Source: Candidatus Sulfotelmatobacter sp. (lineage in GTDB: Bacteria > Acidobacteriota > Terriglobia > Terriglobales > SbA1). Taken from it: a DNA stretch of 8,481 nucleotides. How positions within the stretch are numbered: position 1 is the first letter of the stretch; every line of letters begins with the position of its first letter. The notes under the pieces are model-generated. The model ran no database searches. It saw nothing but the letters and a program-made list of their open reading frames with translations, and had not been told where the DNA came from. Positions 1 through 6,061 of the stretch are shown here, one piece after another. The stretch lies in the NCBI GenBank assembly GCA_030151135.1, contig JASLEQ010000644.1, positions 1 through 8,481 of the forward strand, written 5' to 3'. The position numbers were made by a program, and so were the translations under genes.

Positions 1-1371
1 AATCAACCAGGGCCGCATGGCGACAACGATATCCGCCACCAACTCGGATACGCTATTCACGAAGTCTACGTTGGTTGCATAACGCCGGATGGCAAGTTCG
101 GAGACTTTGTGAAGCATGCTCCCGACGGCCACAAACAGACCGCGACGTACTGCTCTTCGACGGATCCGTGGCATAGGGTGGAGGACTTGAATCGGCATGG
201 AGATCAGACTGGCTGGGACATCTTCTACACAAGCGGGATCACGAACTCGCTCCCCGCTCTCATTACTGTTCCTCTGATTTATAGCGTTCCGGAAGACGCC
301 GCAGCGATGATTGCGTACCTCAAGAAGCGCGGTTATCCCATCAGCTGGGTCGAGATGGATGAAGAGGCGGACGGGCAGTTTTACATGCCGGAGGACTACG
401 CCACTCTCTACATTCAGTTTGCCGACGCGCTGCTGAAGGTCGATCCCACTCTAAAACTGGGTGGGCCCGTGTTCCAGGGGATCAACCAGGACGTCTCAGT
501 CTGGCCGGATGAACACGGCAATAAATCGTGGTTCGGTCGCTTCTACCAATATCTGAAATCTCACAATCGCCAGGATGACTTGAAGTTTGCTTCTTTTGAA
601 ATCTATCCCTACGAAGCCTGCACGATGAAATGGGATGATCTCTACCGGAATCGCGAGCTAACGCGCAAGACTCTGCAGGCATTTCGCGATGATGGATTGC
701 CGGATTCCGTTCCACTGATGAACACGGAAAGCAATCTATGTGGCTCGCTATCGGTCTGGATGTCCGACATTTTTTCTGCCCTCTGGCTTGCGGATAATGT
801 CGGCAGTTTCTTCGAAGAGGGCGGCGCCCTTTACATCCATTCGCCCATCGAGCCGAGCGGCATCGAGCATGGCTGCCAGGGTTGGGCGATTTGGGGCAAT
901 GCGCTGTGGGACCGCAACGAGAAGATCACTGGCTACACCGCGTTTTATCACGCGGGCAGGATGATCAATAACGACTGGGTGACGCATCGCAGCGGAATGC
1001 ATCACCTGTACTCCGTCGTCATCGGCATCGAAGATTCGGCCGGAAATGATCTCGTCACGAGTTACGCAGTGCGGCGGCCGGATGGTAAATGGGCCTTGCT
1101 TATCATCAATAAAGATCGAGAGAATGCCCATTCGATCCGAGTGGCGTTTGAGGACAATGCCAAGAACGGATATTTCTCCGGTCGCGTCCAAATGACGACC
1201 TTTGGCAGTGAACAATATGTCTGGCATGGGGAGAATGCGCACGCGCATGCCGATCCGGATCTTCCGCCGGTGGTTTCGACCGTCGATGCCTCCGCGCAGA
1301 CCGTGTTCACGCTGCCGAAGGCGTCGGTGACTGTCCTGTGCGGTTCGTCCAGCCTCGCCACCGCTCCATGA
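1..1371 (+). CDS. Clan GH-A glycoside-hydrolase-like protein, C-terminal part (5' end outside window)
   Basis: The frame is open from base 1 to TGA 1369-1371, giving 456 residues; an internal GTG at 109 is not credible as the start because the frame is coding before it. Seen: a (β/α)8-type pattern with Trp-Val-Glu-Met-Asp-Glu-Glu at about 116-122, followed by a segment rich in 'LYIQFADALLKVDPTLKLGG', which matches the stretch after the acid/base strand of GH39-like enzymes. Further on is 'LMNTES' with Glu243, a plausible nucleophile 121 residues after Glu122. The last ~110 residues look like a β-sandwich accessory domain ('WALLIINKD'). Known: clan GH-A enzymes use two glutamates on strands 4 and 7 to hydrolyse glycosidic bonds. 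Inferred: a glycosidase, probably exported, with family (GH39-like or other) and substrate unresolved. Odd: the Asn that normally precedes the acid/base Glu is a Glu here. The neighbouring dehydrogenase genes fit sugar use. The hydrolase fold is fairly likely, the exact family is not. Confidence 0.7.
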   Translation, partial: NQPGPHGDNDIRHQLGYAIHEVYVGCITPDGKFGDFVKHAPDGHKQTATYCSSTDPWHRVEDLNRHGDQTGWDIFYTSGITNSLPALITVPLIYSVPEDAAAMIAYLKKRGYPISWVEMDEEADGQFYMPEDYATLYIQFADALLKVDPTLKLGGPVFQGINQDVSVWPDEHGNKSWFGRFYQYLKSHNRQDDLKFASFEIYPYEACTMKWDDLYRNRELTRKTLQAFRDDGLPDSVPLMNTESNLCGSLSVWMSDIFSALWLADNVGSFFEEGGALYIHSPIEPSGIEHGCQGWAIWGNALWDRNEKITGYTAFYHAGRMINNDWVTHRSGMHHLYSVVIGIEDSAGNDLVTSYAVRRPDGKWALLIINKDRENAHSIRVAFEDNAKNGYFSGRVQMTTFGSEQYVWHGENAHAHADPDLPPVVSTVDASAQTVFTLPKASVTVLCGSSSLATAP

Positions 1372-1473
1372 TCCAGGCCATGTGGACTGGGAAGATACGG
1401 ATCTGCAGCAGTCGAGGCCACCCTCTTCGGAGATGTAGAATCCGATAACATAGCCTCTTCAAGCGGCTCTCTT

Positions 1474-2076
1474 ATGCAAAGGCGTGAAGTTCTTCGTCTG
1501 CTAGGCACCGGAGCGGTGTTGCAGTTGGCTCCGAATAGTCTTTTTGCTGTACTGGCCGAAGCACGCGCTGTTTTGCAAACGTCGGCAGCTCCGCGCACTT
1601 TGGATCCTCACCAGTATGCGACCGTCAATGCTGTTGCGGAGATGATTATCCCGCGCACTGATACTCCCGGCGCCGCTGATGTTGGTGCGGCGGATTTCAT
1701 TGATCTCCTGCTGACCGAATGGTTTGAAGACGCGGACCGCGCCCGGTTTCTGAATGGCCTAAGGGACGTGGACGGGCGCACTCAAAAGCTGTTCGCGAAG
1801 GACTTCGTCCATTGCTCTGCGGCGCAGCAGTCGCAGATTTTGATGGACCTTGGTTCCGGTTTGACGAGGGATCCGCATTCCTCGCGAACCCAGGCCCTTA
1901 CTGGCCGGGGCGCAAAGCCCGCGCACAATTTCTACGTTATGCTGCGGCAATTCACGCTCACTGCTTATTACACCTCCGAGGCCGGGGCGACCGGCGAACT
2001 GCACTTCGAAATGATTCCCGGCGTTTACGAAGGATGCAGCCAGCCCTCAGTAAAGGAGGCGGCGCAGCGCAAGTGA
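1474..2076 (+). CDS. Gluconate 2-dehydrogenase subunit 3 family protein (Tat-exported small subunit of the GMC dehydrogenase)
   Basis: A 200-residue protein. The N-terminus 'MQRREVLRLLGTGAVLQL' is a twin-arginine signal (Arg3-Arg4, then a hydrophobic stretch), which also fixes the start at ATG 1474; no clear Shine-Dalgarno lies upstream. The mature part has the family pattern 'LDPHQYATVNAVAEMIIPRT', then 'GAADFIDLLL', and a C-terminal 'FTLTAYYTSEAGATGE' and 'PGVYEGCSQP'. Known: such subunits accompany FAD-dependent GMC sugar dehydrogenases (gluconate 2-dehydrogenase, glucoside 3-dehydrogenase, FAD-glucose dehydrogenase, fructose dehydrogenase), help them mature and carry them through the Tat pathway. 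Context: its stop overlaps the GTG start of the GMC gene by 4 nt (GTGA), so the two are very probably translationally coupled and form one complex at the periplasmic side. The gap of 102 nt from the upstream glycosidase gene leaves open whether a separate promoter exists. Confidence 0.9.
   Translation: MQRREVLRLLGTGAVLQLAPNSLFAVLAEARAVLQTSAAPRTLDPHQYATVNAVAEMIIPRTDTPGAADVGAADFIDLLLTEWFEDADRARFLNGLRDVDGRTQKLFAKDFVHCSAAQQSQILMDLGSGLTRDPHSSRTQALTGRGAKPAHNFYVMLRQFTLTAYYTSEAGATGELHFEMIPGVYEGCSQPSVKEAAQRK
2052..2059 (+). promoter_or_regulatory. Ribosome binding site of the GMC dehydrogenase gene
   Basis: AAAGGAGG lies inside the last codons of the small-subunit gene, 13 nt before GTG 2073. The motif is close to the perfect anti-16S complement, although the spacing is longer than usual. 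It supports the GTG start over the longer in-frame extension back to 1812, as does the FAD-binding motif that begins only 13 residues after this GTG. Confidence 0.65.
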
Positions 2077-3761
2077 CCGATACGAACACCTTCGACGCCA
2101 TCGTCGTCGGATCCGGCATCACCGGCGGCTGGGCTGCGAAAGAACTTACCGAAAAAGGTTTACAGACACTCGTCCTCGAAGCCGGGCGTCCGATCGTTCC
2201 CGAGCAGGATTACGTGGAGCACGTTCCTCAGTGGGAGATGAAGTTCCGCGGCCTTGGTGATCGCCGCCGCTTACTTCAAGACCAGCCCATTCAGAGTCTT
2301 TGTTACGCCTGTGACGAGTGGTCTTCCAAGTTCTTCGTCAGCGACAAAGAAAATCCCTACACCACCGGTCCTCACAAGCCCTTTCGCTGGATTCGGGGGC
2401 GGCAGGTAGGCGGACGCTCTATTACGTGGGGCCGGCAAAGCTATCGCTGGAGTGATCTCGATTTCGAGGCGAACCTGCGCGACGGTGTCGCGATCGACTG
2501 GCCGATCCGCTATGCCGATATCGCGCCTTGGTACGACTACGTAGAAAATTTCGTGGGAATTTCGGGTGAGGCGTTAGGCCTGTCTCAACTGCCCGACAGC
2601 AAGTTCCTGCCGCCGATGGAATTGAACTGCGTCGAGAGGATGGTCCGCGCCGAACTCGCGAAACGGTTTGGCGGCGAGCGCGTGCTGACCATCGGACGCG
2701 CCGCGATTTTGACGCAGGATCATCAAGGGCGCGCTGCGTGCCACTACTGCGGGCCCTGCGAACGCGGATGCGTCACACTTTCCTATTTCAACAGCATCAA
2801 TGCAACGCTGCCGGCGGCGGAGAAGACCGGCCGTATGACACTTCGTCCTTATAGCGTCGTGCACAGCCTCGTCTTTGATTCCAGTACGCGGCGAGTTTCA
2901 GGCATTCGCGTCATTGATGGGAAGACCCGCGCGACCGCGGAATTTCGCGCCAAAGTAATTTTTCTATGCGCCTCCACTCTCGAGTCAACGCGCATACTTC
3001 TGAATTCCTCTACGGCCGACTTTCCAAACGGCTTAAGTAATTCCAGTGGCGAACTCGGTCACAACTTGATGGACCACGTGAAGGCCGGGGGCGCCAGCGG
3101 CTATATCCCCGGATTCGAAAACGTGATGGAAGTGGGACGACGGCCCAACGGCATTTACATCCCCCGGTTTCGTAACGTGAAAAGGAAGCATGGTGACTTC
3201 ATTCGCGGATACGGATTTCAGGGTGGAGCGCATCGCGAGGGTTGGGGAAGAGGCATCACGCAACCCGGATTCGGACCAGATTTCAAAAAGTCACTCAGCC
3301 AGCCCGGCCCTTGGCGCTTCAACTTCGGCGGATTTGGCGAGTGCCTTTCGAATCACAACAACTACGTCGAAATCGACAGGGAGAAAGTTGATGCATGGGG
3401 AATTCCGACGCTGAAGATCCACTGCGCGTGGAGCGCGAATGAACTTGCCCTTCGCAAAGATATGGCAGTTTCCGCGGCGGAGATGTTAGCTGCCGTTGGA
3501 GCAAGGGATATAGAACCATTCACGGGAGACGATCCGCCGGGATTTACTATTCATGAAATGGGAACGGCGCGCATGGGTCGGGATCCAAAAACCTCCGTTC
3601 TCAATTCCTTCAACCAATCTCACGACGTCAAGAATCTTTTCGTCACCGATGGCGGCGCTATGGTCTCGTCTTCTTGTGTGAATCCATCTTTGACGTATAT
3701 GGCGCTCACGGCGCGTGCTTGTGACTTCGCGGTGCAACAGATGAAAAAAGGAGAACTCTAA
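2073..3761 (+). CDS. GMC-family FAD-dependent dehydrogenase, large catalytic subunit with a four-Cys motif
   Basis: 562 residues from GTG 2073. Seen: Rossmann FAD motif GSGITGG at 13-19 with Glu36 ending strand β2 ('LVLEAGR'); 'GGRSITWGRQSYRW' as the second GMC signature region; a C-x2-C-x2-C-x3-C motif at Cys223, 226, 229 and 233; and the C-terminal GMC domain with His494 ('IHEMGTARMG') and Asn537 ('SSCVNPSLT'), matching the catalytic His/Asn pair. Known: GMC enzymes oxidise alcohol groups of sugars, passing electrons through FAD; FAD-glucose and fructose dehydrogenases also hold a 3Fe-4S cluster. Inferred: a sugar or glycoside dehydrogenase (gluconate 2-dehydrogenase or glucoside 3-dehydrogenase type) whose cysteines bind an Fe-S cluster for electron exit. 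The protein begins almost directly with the FAD domain and has no signal peptide, so export would depend on the Tat-bearing small subunit just upstream. The substrate is not determined. Confidence 0.92.
   Translation: MTDTNTFDAIVVGSGITGGWAAKELTEKGLQTLVLEAGRPIVPEQDYVEHVPQWEMKFRGLGDRRRLLQDQPIQSLCYACDEWSSKFFVSDKENPYTTGPHKPFRWIRGRQVGGRSITWGRQSYRWSDLDFEANLRDGVAIDWPIRYADIAPWYDYVENFVGISGEALGLSQLPDSKFLPPMELNCVERMVRAELAKRFGGERVLTIGRAAILTQDHQGRAACHYCGPCERGCVTLSYFNSINATLPAAEKTGRMTLRPYSVVHSLVFDSSTRRVSGIRVIDGKTRATAEFRAKVIFLCASTLESTRILLNSSTADFPNGLSNSSGELGHNLMDHVKAGGASGYIPGFENVMEVGRRPNGIYIPRFRNVKRKHGDFIRGYGFQGGAHREGWGRGITQPGFGPDFKKSLSQPGPWRFNFGGFGECLSNHNNYVEIDREKVDAWGIPTLKIHCAWSANELALRKDMAVSAAEMLAAVGARDIEPFTGDDPPGFTIHEMGTARMGRDPKTSVLNSFNQSHDVKNLFVTDGGAMVSSSCVNPSLTYMALTARACDFAVQQMKKGEL
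3748..3753 (+). promoter_or_regulatory. Ribosome binding site of the TIM-barrel gene
   Basis: AAGGAG sits within the last codons of the GMC gene, 9 nt before ATG 3763. The ATG follows the GMC stop (TAA 3759-3761) by a single base, so the gene is almost certainly read from the same transcript. Confidence 0.75.
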
Positions 3762-3762
3762 G

Positions 3763-4707
3763 ATGCAGACCCGTCGTGAGTTCGTGAAGACATCGGCCGT
3801 AGTCCTGGGCTCAATCGCACTCCCGCTGCGTACCGTCGCAGCAGAGCAGCCAAGCCGGATCCCAATCGCGTTCTCCACGCTCGGATGCCCCGCCTGGGAT
3901 TGGCCGAAGATTCTGACCTTCGCGCAGGATCACGGATTCTCTGCGGTGGAACTGCGCGGTCTTCAGGGAAATATGGATCTGCCCTCGAGTCCGATCTTCG
4001 CACCCGATCGCATCGAGCAAACTAAAAAAGAGATTCACGATCACGATTTGCGAATTGCCTGCGTCAGCAGTTCCGCAACCATGTATTTCGAGGATCCATC
4101 ACGGCGCGCTAAAGAGTTGTCAGATGCTCGCCACTTTATCGACCTGGCGTCAGCGCTGGGCGCTCCTTATGTGCGTGTATTCGGCGGGAAAGCCGAGACG
4201 GATAAGAGTCCGGTGCCGGATGACGCGACGAAAAAGCGCGTGGCCTCCGCATTGCGGGAATTAGGCGAATACTCTGGACCGAAGAATGTGACCGTGATTA
4301 TCGAGTCGCACGATCACTTCACCTCCTCCGCGACTCTCAAGGATGTATTGACCGAGGCGAACTCCGAGCACGTTGCCTTGTTGTGGGATGCGCATCATAC
4401 ATTCGCGACCTCGAATGAAGATCCGAAGCACACGGTCGAGCAACTCGGCCGATGGATCCGGCACACGCACCTGAAAGATTCCGTTGGCAGCGGGGAAGAT
4501 CGCAAATACGTTCTCACCGGTCGCGGCAATGTGCCCATCGAGCGCCAGATCAAGGCACTGCAATCGATCGGCTACAAAGGTTTCTATTGCTTCGAGTGGG
4601 AAAAAGTGTGGCATCCGGATCTGCTGGACCCGGAAATCGCGATTGCTGACTATGCTCATGTAGTCGGGCAATGTCTAGGCGATGCCCACGCGTGCGGCGT
4701 TAGCTAG
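3763..4707 (+). CDS. Tat-exported sugar phosphate isomerase/epimerase-like TIM barrel protein (AP endonuclease 2 / xylose isomerase-like)
   Basis: 314 residues. The N-terminus has a Tat signal (TRREFVKTSA, Arg4-Arg5), a hydrophobic core and a likely cleavage site after 'TVAA' at residue 27. The mature part is a single xylose-isomerase-like barrel: 'IAFSTLGCPAWDWPKILTFA' on strand 1, 'GFSAVELRG' on strand 2, 'GAPYVRVFGG' mid-barrel. The family metal ligands are recognisable as Glu181 ('VIIESHDHF'), Asp209 with His211/212 ('LLWDAHH'), His236 ('RHTHLKD') and Glu278 ('FYCFEWEK'). Known: the family binds divalent metals and includes sugar isomerases, epimerases and the TIM-barrel subunits of C-glycoside or 3-keto-glycoside cleaving enzymes. 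Inferred: as it is exported and directly follows a GMC dehydrogenase, it more likely acts on an oxidised (keto) sugar or glycoside in the periplasm than on a sugar phosphate. Its 3' end overlaps the convergent Gfo/Idh gene by 8 bp. Confidence 0.9.
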   Translation: MQTRREFVKTSAVVLGSIALPLRTVAAEQPSRIPIAFSTLGCPAWDWPKILTFAQDHGFSAVELRGLQGNMDLPSSPIFAPDRIEQTKKEIHDHDLRIACVSSSATMYFEDPSRRAKELSDARHFIDLASALGAPYVRVFGGKAETDKSPVPDDATKKRVASALRELGEYSGPKNVTVIIESHDHFTSSATLKDVLTEANSEHVALLWDAHHTFATSNEDPKHTVEQLGRWIRHTHLKDSVGSGEDRKYVLTGRGNVPIERQIKALQSIGYKGFYCFEWEKVWHPDLLDPEIAIADYAHVVGQCLGDAHACGVS

Positions 4708-6025
4708 GCTTGGAGTCCGAAAACGTTTCGGTTTTCGGATCCCAGAAAATCTTTCTGCCCGTCCAATACGATTCGGCCGCCATCATGCACGCGACGGAAT
4801 GCGCGAAGCCGTCATTCACCGTGCAGTGGGGTTGCTGCCTCGAACGGATGCAATCGAACCAGTTCCCCATGTGTCCTAGCGTCAAATCGTCGATCCCCAT
4901 TGGCGGCATGCCTTTTTCTCCAGGCAGCGAGATGTATCTCGATTCCCGCTTGCTGTCGATGTTTGCGTCGTCCTCGTGGGTGCCCTTTTCCTCGACCAGT
5001 TGATAGCGTGGGCTTCCTTCTCCGCCGACGTTGATCAGCGTCGCCTTCTTTCCCATGTAACGCGTGAAACTTGGAGCGTCATTTCCAAAACTCGTTGAAT
5101 AGCTGACCAGGAACCCCTTTGGATATTCAAGCAGCGTCTGGAATGTGTCGGCATTTTCGCGCCCGTCATGCCAGGCAAATACTCCGCCGTGTGACATCGC
5201 CGAAGCCGGATAGTGATCATCCATGAACCAGTGGACGAGATCCATGGCATGGCTCATCCACTGATCGGGAATCCCGCTGGAAAATTCGCGATAGAGCCGA
5301 AACTCGAAATACATTTGCGGATCGAAAGGCCGCATCGGTTTGGTCAGCAGCCACTTGGCCCAATCAGTGTCCTGCTCGCGAATCTGCTTTACCTCGGGGC
5401 GTCCCCGCCAGCGCGGCCCATGATAGTTCCACTCGATCTCAACTTTGCTCACGTCTCCGAGCGCCCCACTTCGAGCCACCTTTTGTGCGGCTTGCGGGTA
5501 CGGCTCGCTGCGATGCTGCGTTCCTACCTGCACGATCGTCTTTCCGCCCAGCACGGCGTCGCGCGCAGCCTTTGCCTCTTCCAGAACGTTTCCCATCGGC
5601 TTTTCGACGTACGCGTCTTTGCCCGCATCTGTGGCCATCTTCAAGATAGGCGAATGCGAGTGTTCCGGCGTTGAAATCAGGACGGCGTCTACATCTTTTA
5701 GCGCGAGGATTTCTTCCACATGCTGTACCGCACGCGGCGCTCTGCCGTAATACCCGGAATTCGTGGCGACTGCCTTTTGCCGGTTGCCCGACCACAGATC
5801 GCATACGACGGTCATCTCGACGTTCTGGCTCGTCGTCAATTTGGAGGCGATGAGATCGAGGTCTCCGCCGCGGCTCCCGCAACCGATGTGCCCGAGCGAA
5901 ATGCGGTCGTTCGCGCCGACAACCCGAGCGTAGGACGACGCGGTACTCGACAAGATGGCTCCGCCGGCAACGGCAGCTGATTTCTCCAGAAAGTCTCGAC
6001 GGTTGATGGCAGACGAGTCGCTCAT
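4700..6025 (-). CDS. Tat-exported Gfo/Idh/MocA family oxidoreductase
   Basis: 441 residues from ATG 6025; a start 27 nt further upstream is possible but lacks the good AGGAG that precedes 6025. Tat signal: 'NRRDFLEKSA' (Arg9-Arg10) plus a small-residue hydrophobic stretch to about residue 33. NAD(P)-binding motif GHIGCGSRGGD at 45-55, with Asp76 ('VVCDLW') ending strand β2; family motif Glu141-Lys142-Pro143 ('YVEKPMG'), where Lys is the usual catalytic or cofactor-contacting residue; 'SHAMDLVHW' with His259, Asp262 and His265 in the substrate-binding α/β domain. Known: the family oxidises, reduces or epimerises sugars and inositols; exported members, such as Zymomonas glucose-fructose oxidoreductase, keep the nicotinamide tightly bound. 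Inferred: a periplasmic sugar or keto-glycoside oxidoreductase using bound NAD(P). It follows the molybdenum enzyme gene by 36 nt and is likely cotranscribed with it. Specific substrate unknown. Confidence 0.93.
   Translation of the reverse strand: MSDSSAINRRDFLEKSAAVAGGAILSSTASSYARVVGANDRISLGHIGCGSRGGDLDLIASKLTTSQNVEMTVVCDLWSGNRQKAVATNSGYYGRAPRAVQHVEEILALKDVDAVLISTPEHSHSPILKMATDAGKDAYVEKPMGNVLEEAKAARDAVLGGKTIVQVGTQHRSEPYPQAAQKVARSGALGDVSKVEIEWNYHGPRWRGRPEVKQIREQDTDWAKWLLTKPMRPFDPQMYFEFRLYREFSSGIPDQWMSHAMDLVHWFMDDHYPASAMSHGGVFAWHDGRENADTFQTLLEYPKGFLVSYSTSFGNDAPSFTRYMGKKATLINVGGEGSPRYQLVEEKGTHEDDANIDSKRESRYISLPGEKGMPPMGIDDLTLGHMGNWFDCIRSRQQPHCTVNDGFAHSVACMMAAESYWTGRKIFWDPKTETFSDSKPS
4716..4739. 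terminator. Perfect inverted repeat at the convergent gene junction, possible two-way transcription stop
   Basis: TCCGAAAAC (4716-4724) and GTTTTCGGA (4731-4739) are exact reverse complements separated by a 6-nt loop (GTTTCG); G4715 and T4740 could add a wobble pair. The stem begins 8 nt after the stop codon of the + strand TIM-barrel gene and lies inside the last codons of the - strand Gfo/Idh gene. Neither side is followed by a T-run, so it is not a canonical intrinsic terminator. It may still slow polymerase or protect 3' ends of both messages. The inverted repeat is certain; its function is a guess from position. Confidence 0.45.
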
Positions 6026-6030
6026 GTGTT

Positions 6031-6035
6031 CTCCT
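6031..6035 (-). promoter_or_regulatory. Ribosome binding site of the Gfo/Idh/MocA gene
   Basis: On the - strand AGGAG lies 5 nt before ATG 6025, in the 36-nt gap after the molybdopterin subunit gene. It decides for this start over the in-frame ATG at 6052, which would add nine residues in front of the Tat signal. Confidence 0.75.
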
Positions 6036-6061
6036 GAAAAATGTAAACGCAAATGCCCGGC

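Noticed and set aside
2..490. The 10-mer ATCAACCAGG occurs at 2-11 and 481-490
   Set aside because: A short chance repeat in the same gene; the surrounding bases and residues do not match, so it is not a duplication.
1235..1248. ATGCGC-AC-GCGCAT inverted repeat
   Set aside because: Only 6 bp with a 2-nt centre, inside coding sequence for alternating His and Ala, and no regulatory setting.
1446..1451. TAACAT as a possible -10 promoter box before the small-subunit gene
   Set aside because: The region 17 nt upstream (CTCTTC) has no resemblance to a -35 box, and nothing else supports a promoter here.
1372..1473. The gap between glycosidase and small-subunit genes is stop-free in the same frame, so one TGA separates the two proteins
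   Set aside because: 34 stop-free codons at this base composition are not rare, the stretch has no protein-like pattern, and the small subunit has its own Tat start. No recoding signal is visible.
748..1598. Two long antisense reading frames opposite the glycosidase and small-subunit genes
   Set aside because: No recognisable motif or ribosome site; frames of this length opposite GC-rich genes arise from codon bias.
1812..2072. An 87-codon in-frame extension of the GMC gene upstream of GTG 2073
   Set aside because: It lies wholly over the small-subunit gene in another frame, resembles no GMC N-terminus, and the FAD motif and ribosome site both fit the GTG at 2073.
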